Below, piece by piece: positions 54,402 to 63,598 of a DNA stretch of 64,000 nt. This DNA is from JABSOG01 sp965277695 (GTDB lineage: Bacteria > Pseudomonadota > Gammaproteobacteria > Enterobacterales > Alteromonadaceae). Numbering within the stretch: the stretch's first letter is position 1; the number at the start of each line of letters is the position of its first letter. The notes beneath the pieces are model-generated. The model worked only from the letters and a program-made list of their open reading frames with translations. It did no database searches and was not told where the DNA came from. The stretch is from NCBI GenBank assembly GCA_965277695.1, contig CBDIDQ010000021.1:62001-126000 (forward strand), in the 5' to 3' direction. The translations under genes and the position numbers were made by a program.

Positions 54402-56441
54402 TTAATTCACCTGAAAACGACTCACCTGAGATTGTAATTCGTTGGCCTGATCGAGCATTTTATGACTCGCTTGTGAGGTGCCTTCTACCGCTTTAGTGGT
54501 TTGCCCGGCAGACTGTTCCAATGACAAACTACTACGGCTGATTTGCTCGGCTGCACAGCTTTGTTGGGCGGTGGTATCTGCCACTTCGGCCATTCTGGCT
54601 TTAACCTGTTGCGCCGCATCACGGATTTTCACCAACATCTCACCCGCTTGTGCGGCACTATCAACACTGCCTTTTACTTGCTTTTCGCCCGCTTCCATTC
54701 GCGTCGATGCCTGTTTGGCATTGTTATGCAACTTCTCTACCACTTGCTGAATTTCTTTGGTGGAGTCTTGCACCCGCTGGGCTAATTGCCTGACTTCATC
54801 AGCCACTACCGCAAAACCCTTACCCTGCTCTCCGGCACGAGCCGCTTCAATAGCGGCATTAAGGGCCAGCAAGTTGGTTTGCTCAGCAACAGAGTTAATC
54901 ACCTCCACTACGTTATCAATATCGTTGCTATCTTGCTCAAGCCGGGTGATCGCATCAGTCGCCTGACCAAACTCTTGTTTCAACTGACCAATGGCTGTCA
55001 TGACTTCATTAACCACCTGATAACCTTCATCTGCCAACTGCGTCGTCAAAGTCGCTTCCTCAGACGCTTTAGAGACATTATTACCGACATGCTCAATGGA
55101 TGCTGCCATCTTGGTGATCGAGACAGATACATCGGTTGTCGCCTTGTCACTCAGTGCCGCCATCTGACTCATATCTTCACTGGAGCGAGATAACTGACTC
55201 GATGCCAGTGTGATCTCATCACCGGATAAGCTGACCTTGTTGATCACATCACTGAAATTGCTCAGCATCCGGGTCGTACTCAATTTAAGACTCTCAACCT
55301 CATTGTGGCTATCTGCATCCACTTGATGCTCAAAGCGACAGGTTAAATCCCCTTGCCCGACCTGCTCAAGCACCCCGGTGACTTCTTGCAACGGTAATAA
55401 CGAGCGCCGCAAAAAGTACCCCAGTGCCACCACCAGCATCACCACTGCCACTACTGCCAAACCAATCAATAACCACATTAACGGCGTCACCTGCTGGGTA
55501 TATTCATTACGATAACTAATGGCAAAAACACTCCAGGGACTGTTACCAGCCCGACTAAAACTCACCCGAGCTTGCAAACCCTTATTAGGCTCCCTGAGCT
55601 CAAAGGCACCAGCTACCCGATTAAGAATTGGCGTCAATACGCTACCACTGCCGTTATCCAACGGATAAGCCTGTGCCAGCTTTTTGCCTTGCGCTGTGGC
55701 ATGAACAATCAGTTTGCCCTGATGCTTGCCCGGCTGAGTATTGACCAAACTGGCATAACCACTATCACCAAAACGGATCGCCAATAAACTCTCCCGCAAT
55801 TGCTTCAACAACTTTGAAATCGGAAAGCCAACATAAAGAATCGCCACGACTCGTCTGTTGGCATCCATCACTGGACTGTATTTAGTCATATAGTCAGTAC
55901 CAAACAATTTGGCCTCACCCAGATAAACCTCACCCCTGATCAATTGCTGATAACCCGGATGGGACTTGCCCAATAAAGTCCCCACAGCCCGCTTGCCCTC
56001 TCGGTTTTTCAACGACGTAGTGACGCGCAAAAAATCGTCCTGATAACGAATAAATACTGTCGCGTTGCCGCCAGTCATTCGAGCAAAACCATCAACATGG
56101 TTAAAATTAAGATTTACCTGCTCACCCCGGTGAGTCACCCGGGGGCTGTCATAATCACCAATCAGTACGGTTTGGCTACTATCAAAAACCAGTGGGTCTG
56201 AATAAAGCTCAGCAAAAATCGACGCTAACATCTGAGTATTATCAATAATCAGGCGATAAATCGTTTCAAGCTGAGAAGCCAACACTGATATCTGACTGTC
56301 CTGAGTCACCTCAGCTTGAGCAATTAATACATTTCTTGATTGATAACCAACCACCGTAATAAAAGCGGTCATCACCAACATAATTAAAATAAAAGCGCCC
56401 AAGCTCAATTGCTGGGAAAGAGACCATCGTTTCACTGCCAT
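54402..56441 (-). CDS. Methyl-accepting chemotaxis protein with Cache domain
   Basis: 679 residues: TM1 (about 12-32), a periplasmic Cache_3/Cache_2-like sensor (about 35-320, GYASLVNTQPGKH, YLGEAKLFGTDYMTKYSPV), TM2 (about 325-347), HAMP and a long signalling domain with the hairpin tip EQTNLLALNAAIEAARAGEQ and GFAVVADEVRQLAQR. Ligands of such double-Cache sensors are often carboxylates or amino acids, but that is not decided here. No chemotaxis cluster adjoins. Confidence 0.93.
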   Translation of the reverse strand: MAVKRWSLSQQLSLGAFILIMLVMTAFITVVGYQSRNVLIAQAEVTQDSQISVLASQLETIYRLIIDNTQMLASIFAELYSDPLVFDSSQTVLIGDYDSPRVTHRGEQVNLNFNHVDGFARMTGGNATVFIRYQDDFLRVTTSLKNREGKRAVGTLLGKSHPGYQQLIRGEVYLGEAKLFGTDYMTKYSPVMDANRRVVAILYVGFPISKLLKQLRESLLAIRFGDSGYASLVNTQPGKHQGKLIVHATAQGKKLAQAYPLDNGSGSVLTPILNRVAGAFELREPNKGLQARVSFSRAGNSPWSVFAISYRNEYTQQVTPLMWLLIGLAVVAVVMLVVALGYFLRRSLLPLQEVTGVLEQVGQGDLTCRFEHQVDADSHNEVESLKLSTTRMLSNFSDVINKVSLSGDEITLASSQLSRSSEDMSQMAALSDKATTDVSVSITKMAASIEHVGNNVSKASEEATLTTQLADEGYQVVNEVMTAIGQLKQEFGQATDAITRLEQDSNDIDNVVEVINSVAEQTNLLALNAAIEAARAGEQGKGFAVVADEVRQLAQRVQDSTKEIQQVVEKLHNNAKQASTRMEAGEKQVKGSVDSAAQAGEMLVKIRDAAQQVKARMAEVADTTAQQSCAAEQISRSSLSLEQSAGQTTKAVEGTSQASHKMLDQANELQSQVSRFQVN

Positions 56442-56812
56442 CTAACATTCTCCGAAAAAAAATCTGCTGCGAGTTTAAAACCAAACAGCCTATTCTTAAC
56501 GGTTCCCTGTACAACGAACAAATGATCATTTAGATCAGGAATACGACACTCATGGTTTTGGATACGGACTTTTATTCGCTCAGTCTGTCGGTAATAAACC
56601 AATGCAAGTATTGCCAGCAATATTCATTACCTAAAACAACTAACGCAAACTTAAGCCGCACCAAAGCATAGTGTACGGTTTTGGCAACTTCTCGGCGCAA
56701 TCAACGATTGCAATGGGATACTCTGGTAACAAAACCCGGGTTAAACTAAGGAACTAACTTAGGGACCACCTTAGGCACTGGCTTAGGCGTCTGCCAAAGA
56801 CGCCTTAATCGC
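56442..56812. other. Intergenic region with a hairpin next to the 141-residue gene
   Basis: About 370 bases between two minus-strand genes contain the promoter region of the chemoreceptor and the hairpin at 56785-56805. Nothing else was recognised. Confidence 0.55.
56785..56805 (-). terminator. Hairpin after the 141-residue gene
   Basis: A perfect 8-bp stem (aggcgtct/agacgcct) with a 5-nt loop lies 7 bases past the stop on the minus strand. The following bases are not T-rich, so efficiency is uncertain. Confidence 0.45.
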
Positions 56813-57238
56813 TCAGTGCAATAATCTCGTCGGCTCAGGTACTGAAAAATAGGGGGAATAAGTCAAGCTAGTCCGTAATGACTTAATCAACACTCTAGCA
56901 GCATTGATATATAGTGGTTTATTTAATGGATAAGCCTTCTCCAGCACCTTGCCCTGCGCATTCACCAATACCCAACAAATCACCTTGTTAAGATGTGGCA
57001 AACTAAAACGGTGCAAAGACATGCTCTCACCCGCAGGTACGTTGGCCTGTAATGCCAACCAGATAGCATGAGGAAAAGTATTCAAACCAAAAGGCTGGAT
57101 CAATTGACGCAACTCACCCGGCTGGGTTCTGTCAGGGATATCAATCGCCTTTTGGAACGGATTATCGATATGCTCACAAGATAACCCGTGAACTTTGACT
57201 AATTTATCAACTGCCTTAAAACCACTATTAATATCCAT
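56813..57238 (-). CDS. Hypothetical 141-residue protein
   Basis: ATG 57238 is preceded by AGAGGATGC with proper spacing. The product is soluble and lacks a signal peptide or any motif I recognise; it contains FPHAIWLALQANVPAGES and HRFSLPHLNKVICWVLVNAQGKVLEKAYPL, a plausible small alpha/beta domain. Codon use resembles the neighbouring genes. Orphan on its strand between repeats and the chemoreceptor gene. Confidence 0.65.
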   Translation of the reverse strand: MDINSGFKAVDKLVKVHGLSCEHIDNPFQKAIDIPDRTQPGELRQLIQPFGLNTFPHAIWLALQANVPAGESMSLHRFSLPHLNKVICWVLVNAQGKVLEKAYPLNKPLYINAARVLIKSLRTSLTYSPYFSVPEPTRLLH

Positions 57239-57554
57239 CAGCGCATCCTCTGACTTAATAAAACTACTGTATAGATCAACAGTAACAGGTTATTTATACA
57301 GTTGTCAAGCGTTGATTGGGGTAAATATATAATAAATGGGATAATTACCAGTCAAGGTTTGTATTTTATTAAGTCAAATAGAAATAAATAGATGATAAGC
57401 AGGTAATAAGCAGCTGATGTTAAAAAGAGGCGGTTAAAAAAAGGCGGTTAAAAAGAGGCAAGAGGATGAAAAAACACCAATGAATTCGCGTCTACGGCGT
57501 AGACGAGAATTCATTTTCGTTAATCTTTAAGCGACAACAGATATCGAATAAGTA
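57239..57554. repeat. AT-rich spacer with 14-bp tandem units and a short REP-like palindrome
   Basis: Units of taaaaagaggcggt start at 57421 and 57435, with a partial third at 57449. Then tgaattcgcgtctacggc and gtagacgagaattca (57478-57518) form the shortest member of the gtctacg family. No gene is seen. Confidence 0.75.
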
Positions 57555-59654
57555 TTACCAGATCACTACGCGATCTTCGGGTTTCAAATACAGCTTATCA
57601 CCCGGTTTAACGTTAAAACTACGATAGAACTCAGGCATGTTCATCATGATACCATTCACCCGATACTCACTCGGTGAATGCGGATCGGTGACCAAACGTT
57701 GACGTAATTCTTCTTCGCGATAGCTACGACGCCAAACCTGTGCCCAACCTAAAAAGAACCGCTGCTCACCACTAAAACCGTCCATGTGTGGCGCTGGTTT
57801 ACCCTCAAGTGACATTTGATAAGCTTCATAAGCGACCACCATGCCACCCAAGTCACCAATGTTTTCACCCAGCGTCAACTGACCGTTGACATTAACATCA
57901 TCAAAGGGTTTAAAAGCGCTAAATTGGTCGGCAAATTGTTTACCACGCTTTTCAAATTCAGCCAAATCGGTCTCACTCCACCAGTTGCGTAAGTTGCCGT
58001 CACCGTCAAACTGAGCGCCAGAATCATCAAACCCATGACCTAGTTCATGGCCAATCACGGCACCAATGGCACCGTAGTTCACAGCGCCTTCTGCCGCCAT
58101 ATTAAAGAATGGCGGTTGCAGTATTGCCGCCGGGAAAACGATTTCGTTCATCACTGGATTGTAATAAGCATTAACGGTTTGCGGCGTAATGTGCCATATA
58201 CCCCGGTCAATTGGTTGACCTAGTTTAGCCGCCATATCATCGTTGATCCAACGACTCGAACGCATTCCGTTGCCCACCAAATCATCGGCTTTAATTTGCA
58301 AACTTGAGTAATCTTTCCAACTATCCGGATAGCCAATTTTATAGATAAATTTGCTGAGCTTTTCTTGCGCGGCTTTTTTCGTTGCCGCACTCATCCACTC
58401 CAGCTGGTTAATCCGCTTCGAATAGGCTTTCATCAGGTTTTGCACCATCACCTCCATGCGAGCTTTGGCTTGTGGGGTAAAGGCTTTTTCGACATAGAAT
58501 TTGCCAAGGATCTCACCAACAATCGCATCGGCTGCTGCAATCCCTCTTTTCCATCTCGGGGCCTGTTCTTCAACGCCACGTAAACGTTTAGCAAAGAAAT
58601 TAAAGTGTAAATCAGCCAGCTCTTGGTTCATGCTGCCCGCATAATCGTTGATCAGGTGATAACTCAAATAGTCTTTCCAGGTCTGCAACGAGGTTTCGCT
58701 AAACAGGGTCGCTAAGCTGGCAAGATAAGCAGGCTGACCGACAACCACCTCAGTGGCTTTATCCAAGTTCGCCGCTTTAGCATAGCTAGTCCAGCTCATT
58801 GCCCCTAACAACTCATCCATTTGTGCCGCAGACAGTTTATTGTAGGTTTTCACTGGATCACGATTCTCCACTCGACTCCAGTGTGCTTTAGCAATGCCAG
58901 TCTCTAATGCCACGATCCTTTGAGCCGCTGCTGCGGCGTCGTCGCGTCCAGCCAGTGTTAGTAACTCAGCGATATAGGTTTGATAATCAGCTCTGATTTT
59001 GGCAAATTTTTCAGTGTCTTTAAGGTAATAATCGCGGTCAGCTAAACCCAAACCACTTTGCCAAATTCCCACCACATATTGGCTCGAATCTCTGGCATCG
59101 TTATCCACTTGCCAACTGAAAGGGGTTTTTACACTCAAGTGATTAAAATAACCAAAAGCTTCACTTAATCCCGCATGAGAACGGATATCGGCAATCTTTT
59201 TTAACTCGCCTTGCAGCGGCGATAGGCCGAGCTTTTCGGCATTAGCTACATCCATAAAACTGGTATACATATCTCCGAGTTTTTGTTCATCAGAGCCGTC
59301 GGCCTTATTCGGTAGCGCAGCCACTCGTTCAATAATCTGGCGTAACATCACTTCGGAGCGCTCATGGACCTCAGTAAAAGAACCATAATTGGATTTATCA
59401 GCGGGGATTTTGGTACGTTTTAACCAGTTACCATCAACATAACGATAAAAGTCATCTTGGGGGCGAACACTGTGATCAAAGTTGGCCATTTCAATGCCGG
59501 AGATCAGGTTTTCAGTAGCAGCGGTCACGGTCGGGGTTCCTGTAGCAGATTGCTCGTTTGCGCTAGGTGAGCTGGTTTGACTACAAGCCACCAGCCCCAA
59601 TGCCAAGGTGACACTCGCAGCCACCAGCGTCAGGCTTTTAATCGGTTTGTTCAT
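57555..59654 (-). CDS. M13 (neprilysin/PepO) family zinc metallopeptidase, lipoprotein
   Basis: ATG 59654 is taken over a TTG 12 bases upstream. Lipobox LVACS is followed by an extended polar linker, then the M13 domain: DDFYRYVDGNWLK, NAYYNPVMNEIVFPAAILQPPFF, H536 E537 L G H540 and GENIGDLGG with third ligand E597, ending in the conserved VVIW. All active-site features are intact. It cleaves oligopeptides on the amino side of hydrophobic residues in the family. It should be anchored in the cell envelope. It complements the M2 and DUF885 enzymes in a peptide-degrading set. Confidence 0.94.
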   Translation of the reverse strand: MNKPIKSLTLVAASVTLALGLVACSQTSSPSANEQSATGTPTVTAATENLISGIEMANFDHSVRPQDDFYRYVDGNWLKRTKIPADKSNYGSFTEVHERSEVMLRQIIERVAALPNKADGSDEQKLGDMYTSFMDVANAEKLGLSPLQGELKKIADIRSHAGLSEAFGYFNHLSVKTPFSWQVDNDARDSSQYVVGIWQSGLGLADRDYYLKDTEKFAKIRADYQTYIAELLTLAGRDDAAAAAQRIVALETGIAKAHWSRVENRDPVKTYNKLSAAQMDELLGAMSWTSYAKAANLDKATEVVVGQPAYLASLATLFSETSLQTWKDYLSYHLINDYAGSMNQELADLHFNFFAKRLRGVEEQAPRWKRGIAAADAIVGEILGKFYVEKAFTPQAKARMEVMVQNLMKAYSKRINQLEWMSAATKKAAQEKLSKFIYKIGYPDSWKDYSSLQIKADDLVGNGMRSSRWINDDMAAKLGQPIDRGIWHITPQTVNAYYNPVMNEIVFPAAILQPPFFNMAAEGAVNYGAIGAVIGHELGHGFDDSGAQFDGDGNLRNWWSETDLAEFEKRGKQFADQFSAFKPFDDVNVNGQLTLGENIGDLGGMVVAYEAYQMSLEGKPAPHMDGFSGEQRFFLGWAQVWRRSYREEELRQRLVTDPHSPSEYRVNGIMMNMPEFYRSFNVKPGDKLYLKPEDRVVIW

Positions 59655-59744
59655 GGTTAGTCTCAAAAGTTGTTAACGAATTGCCAGACATGTTAACAGA
59701 ATCTATTGGCAATGCGAGCTTTTGAGATTTTGCAGCAATTGCGT

Positions 59745-60944
59745 CTACGCCGTACCGCCCGGTCGTTGAAAAACCCGCAAGCCAAATAACGGTAAGCTGG
59801 CCAGTAGATGCTCTATCAATTCGGCTTGGACGTGTTCAAAGGGCACCCAACGTTTATCCAAACAGAAACAATAAATTTCAATCGGCACACCATAAGCGGT
59901 GGGTTGTAATTGCCTCGCCATCAGGCTGAGTTGCTGATTAATCTGTGGATGCTGGCGCAGATAGAGTTCGCAATAACAACGAAACAGCCCCATATTGGTT
60001 TGTGCATGTTGCCAGTCTTCATCACTGACAGCACCAGTGATTAGAGACCCGTTAAACTTGTCGAATAGCTGCTGGCGTTGCTGCTGATCAATAAAAGCGA
60101 TGCTGTGAGCGTCGATGTGCATCGCTCGTTTTATTCGTCGACCGTCAGACTCTGACATTCCTCGCCAGTTTTTAAACGAATCACTAATCAATCGATAAGT
60201 CGGAATAGTGGTAATGGTATTATCAAAGTTACGCACTTTTACCGTATGTAAACCGACTTCAAGCACGGTACCATCGGCACCATATTTAGGCATTTCAATC
60301 CAGTCACCATGCGCTAGCAAGCGATGAGTCGCTATCTGGATCCCCGCCACCAAACCCAAAATAGTATCTTTAAAGACAATCAACAACACCGCCGTTAACG
60401 CCCCTAAACCACTGAGTAAATACAACGGGGTTTTGTCGAGCAGCTCGGCAATAATCAGTACGCTGAAAAAAACAAACATCGCCAGTTTAACGATTTGAAT
60501 GATGCCCTTAATTGGCACGTCTTTAGCGTAACTTTGTTGGTGATAGATCACCGTGCCAATATTCATACAGGCGGTCAAAAACAGTCCGACATTAATATAT
60601 AAATAAACCAGAAAAACTTTATTGATCAGGGTAAACAACACCAGCTCAGGCTCGACAAACCAACTGAATGACGACAACCAAAAAACCAATGGTGCCAACA
60701 GTCCTAGCCTATCAGTCATTTGTCCCAACGGTTTTTCAATCGCCTCAACCAACACCGGTTTAAAGTGAGTCAGCACCCCATGCACCGCCGGTTTAATAAA
60801 ACCTTTAGCGACGAAATAGCACAAATAACCCAACACCATCAGGCAAGTTAAAGACAGCAATAACCCGCTCCAACCATGAAGACTGTCAATATTGATTTGT
60901 AGCAATAGCTGGCGGAAGCTTTCAGGCATCATTTTGCTGCTCAT
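59745..60944 (-). CDS. MscS-family mechanosensitive channel (YbdG-like)
   Basis: About 399 residues with five membrane segments, the last lining the pore (LLSGLGALTAVLLIVFKDTILGLVAGIQIA), then the beta domain (GDWIEMPKYGADGTVLEVGLHTVKVRNFDNTITTIPTYRLIS) and a cytosolic tail longer than MscS. WRGMSESDGRRIKR and the length suit the YbdG branch of modest osmotic channels. A TTG (60962) gives six more residues. The start lies in the duplicated 3' end of the upstream acyltransferase gene. Confidence 0.9.
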   Translation of the reverse strand: MSSKMMPESFRQLLLQINIDSLHGWSGLLLSLTCLMVLGYLCYFVAKGFIKPAVHGVLTHFKPVLVEAIEKPLGQMTDRLGLLAPLVFWLSSFSWFVEPELVLFTLINKVFLVYLYINVGLFLTACMNIGTVIYHQQSYAKDVPIKGIIQIVKLAMFVFFSVLIIAELLDKTPLYLLSGLGALTAVLLIVFKDTILGLVAGIQIATHRLLAHGDWIEMPKYGADGTVLEVGLHTVKVRNFDNTITTIPTYRLISDSFKNWRGMSESDGRRIKRAMHIDAHSIAFIDQQQRQQLFDKFNGSLITGAVSDEDWQHAQTNMGLFRCYCELYLRQHPQINQQLSLMARQLQPTAYGVPIEIYCFCLDKRWVPFEHVQAELIEHLLASLPLFGLRVFQRPGGTA

Positions 60945-61161
60945 GTTGAATAAGCTGGTCAAGCAACTTGTCTTTATCTGTCCACAAACTGTTTAAGTCG
61001 TTTTTCATATTTTTTATGTACTCTTTATCGACATCATCATTACCAATCACTATTTTGCTGCTTAAGCTGGTCCAGTAACTTGTCTTTATCTGTCCACAGG
61101 CTGTTTAAATAGTGCTGCATGTTTTTTCGATACTCTTTATCAACGTCATAATCACCAATCA
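60931..61161. repeat. Diverged tandem duplication of about 110-120 bp at the acyltransferase 3' end
   Basis: 60931-61049 and 61052-61161 align along their whole length, apart from a 9-base difference (catgttgaa) and scattered substitutions. Translation on the minus strand gives VDKEYRKNMQHYLNSLWTDK in the inner copy and VDKEYIKNMKNDLNSLWTDK in the outer one, which ends in its own stop. Confidence 0.9.
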
Positions 61162-61939
61162 TTTGCGGCTCGATCGGTAACTGATTAACCCTCACGACAA
61201 TCTTGCCAATATCACCGCATAAAAGTTGCCAAAAAGTTGGAATACCATCGGGATAATAAATCGTCACATCAATAATCTTGTGTAATGACTCTCGCATTGA
61301 ACCAAGCACAAACGCGGTACCGCCGGCTTTGGGTTTCAACAGTTGATTGAATGGCGACTGCTGGCGATCATGTTTTTCTGCGGTAAAACGGGTGCCTTCG
61401 ACAAAATTCATCACACTGACTGGTTTATGGCGATATTTTTCGCAAGCTTTACGGGTGGTTTCAATGTCTTTGCCTTTGAGGTGGGGGTTTTTACGAATGA
61501 ATTTTTTGGTGTAGCGAACCATAAACGGAAAGTCCAACGCCCACCAAGCGACACCAAAAAATGGCACCCATTTGAGTTCTTTTTTCAAAAAAAATTTAAT
61601 AAACGGCACTTTACCACTGAGTACCCGCTGTAATACAAAGATATCGACCCAACTTTGATGGTTGGCGATCACCATATACCAGCCGTCTTTGCTCAGTTGT
61701 TCAGTCCCTTGGACATCCCATTGTGTTTTGATGGTCAGGTGTTGGATCAAGGTGTTGCAAGAGACCCATGCAGCGGCAGAAAAATCGAGAATATAATTGA
61801 CCGCAGTACGCAGCCATTGGATCGGAAAGATTTTAATTAAGGCAAAAACAAAAATCGGCGTCAGCCAAATCGCTGAGTTAATGGCATAAATCAAATAAGC
61901 CAAACAACCAAGCAACCGCCTGGGTAAAAAAGCCAACAT
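61040..61939 (-). CDS. PlsC-type acyltransferase (YihG-like)
   Basis: ATG 61939 is preceded by AGGGAG. The 299-residue protein has a membrane N-terminus and the acyltransferase motifs: NHQSWVD (HX4D), FFLKKELKWVPFFG, FVEGTRFT (with the catalytic-site E and G) and a GGTAFVLGSM block. It belongs to the lysophosphatidate acyltransferase-like YihG group. The final residues QQNSDW arise from the tandem duplication, with the older tail now lying past the stop. Confidence 0.9.
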   Translation of the reverse strand: MLAFLPRRLLGCLAYLIYAINSAIWLTPIFVFALIKIFPIQWLRTAVNYILDFSAAAWVSCNTLIQHLTIKTQWDVQGTEQLSKDGWYMVIANHQSWVDIFVLQRVLSGKVPFIKFFLKKELKWVPFFGVAWWALDFPFMVRYTKKFIRKNPHLKGKDIETTRKACEKYRHKPVSVMNFVEGTRFTAEKHDRQQSPFNQLLKPKAGGTAFVLGSMRESLHKIIDVTIYYPDGIPTFWQLLCGDIGKIVVRVNQLPIEPQMIGDYDVDKEYRKNMQHYLNSLWTDKDKLLDQLKQQNSDW

Positions 61940-62029
61940 ATATAAAACTCCCTGGATGGATAATCTATAACGATGCGTCAAACGCGCAACCGGGGTATTT
62001 TACGTTTTATTGCCTCCAATCTCCACAGC

Positions 62030-63502
62030 CTAATAAATTTTTAGTTCAGCACTGTAACTAAAACCTTTATCAAACAGCACCGTCAAACGATAACTGTCGG
62101 AATCAACTTGAATTTCATCATCCAAACCAACAATGTGATCGGGTAATTGGGCTTTTACCGTGGCCGCATCTTGGCCCTGAGCCAAGCTATCCAACTGCCA
62201 AGGTTTAGCTGCATTGCCAGTTTGGCTAAAGTTTTGCTCCACAAAATCAATCTGTGACAATTCACCACCAGCGACGGTTAATAATAAATGAGGGCCATAG
62301 ATTTCTACCGTTTCTCTGGTCGAGATGGTCACTCGTCCCATTGGTTCACCTAATCGACTGCGTAACTCGGCCATTTCAATCGGTTGGTTTTGCTGTAACT
62401 GTCGATATGTGTGAGCAATTGCCGAGTGCACATCTTGTTGTTTTGACGCTGGCTGGAATGCTTTGGCATCATAGCTTTGACTTTGCAGGGTAAAAGCGCC
62501 CAAGTCATAAGATTTATCAAAATCCATATTTTTTCTCAACTCGAAAGCTAATATCAGTTGATCGGTGCGGTTTTGCAGCCGCAGCTCATCTTGCTGATTA
62601 AGTGGCTGCTCAGTTGCCAAACCCGCCTGCACCTGAGCCAAATCCGCTTTAAAAGTCACCTGGTTATTAATTTTCCAGTCATTGTTATCAAACGCACTGC
62701 GCAGCGGCACTCGGTTCAACAAATCAATGCTGATGGGCGAAACCCCAGTCACTTTGACCAATTTATCTGATTGAAAATGAAACCAGTGGCGACGACCATA
62801 ACCGAAGGTCAATTCGTTATCAGCCATTACCAGTTCGACACTGGGGCTACCAATTATGTCGATCATCTGCTGATAGCTCATGCCGAGTTTGACGCCGTAA
62901 ACGCCGTTGGCTAAAGACACCTCGTAGTTATTGATTGGCGGATGATTGAGTTTAGCTTTAGCTGGCAGGCTGATAGTCATCTCAGCTATTGAGACCACGG
63001 TTTTGGTCACAGCCAAAGTCCGACGGCCTTGATGATTAAATGGCGTTGGTTTTTTTTCAGTGTCAACCAATGCTTTACCATCGTCTTGGCATTGCTTAAT
63101 CAATTGTGCTTCATACCTTAGTTGCTGCACTTTCGATCGGTCAACTTTGTGCGTACCGTTATCCATCAATTGTCTTTTGAGCGAAACATTGCGGGCGTTG
63201 ACTGACATCACTCGCCGCTTAAGCAAAATAATCCCATCCGCCTGATGTTGCTGAGCTTGTTGTTTAAGTTGATGAAAGATTTTCTTGGTGGGTTTAGCCA
63301 GCAAGTCGTCTTTTGGACTGGCTCCGCTGCGAGATAACAGCGCATCAAGTGTTACTGTTTTGATGATTTGATAATCACAGTTGGGGTAAAAATCTAAAAT
63401 CGGCGCTAGTTCAGTGGTTTTGGCCACCGCCTGAAAAGACAAGGCAACTAAAACGCCTGATAGCAGCGTCGACAAATCAGCGCTATTGAGTAAATTTCGC
63501 AT
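62030..63502 (-). CDS. Exported protein of unknown function
   Basis: ATG 63502 with GGAAG upstream; signal peptide ends VAKT. 490 residues: an N-terminal domain (about 30-160) rich in Gln/Lys with HQLKQQAQQHQADGIILLKRR, reminiscent of YbjQ/YjfI-type heavy-metal or lipoprotein small domains but not identified, and a C-terminal domain with GVYGVKLGMSYQQMIDIIGSPSVE and RSRLGEPMGRVTIS. The GMSYxxxxxxxGxP pattern resembles BLIP/SmpA-like repeats, suggesting two copies. Function unknown. Confidence 0.75.
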   Translation of the reverse strand: MRNLLNSADLSTLLSGVLVALSFQAVAKTTELAPILDFYPNCDYQIIKTVTLDALLSRSGASPKDDLLAKPTKKIFHQLKQQAQQHQADGIILLKRRVMSVNARNVSLKRQLMDNGTHKVDRSKVQQLRYEAQLIKQCQDDGKALVDTEKKPTPFNHQGRRTLAVTKTVVSIAEMTISLPAKAKLNHPPINNYEVSLANGVYGVKLGMSYQQMIDIIGSPSVELVMADNELTFGYGRRHWFHFQSDKLVKVTGVSPISIDLLNRVPLRSAFDNNDWKINNQVTFKADLAQVQAGLATEQPLNQQDELRLQNRTDQLILAFELRKNMDFDKSYDLGAFTLQSQSYDAKAFQPASKQQDVHSAIAHTYRQLQQNQPIEMAELRSRLGEPMGRVTISTRETVEIYGPHLLLTVAGGELSQIDFVEQNFSQTGNAAKPWQLDSLAQGQDAATVKAQLPDHIVGLDDEIQVDSDSYRLTVLFDKGFSYSAELKIY

Positions 63503-63598
63503 AAACAACTTCCATAAGTACTATTGAGTCGAAACTATACTGGAATTTGGCAAAATCCTCAGTAATTTTTCGTTGGCTGGCTAATTGACTACGATTTA

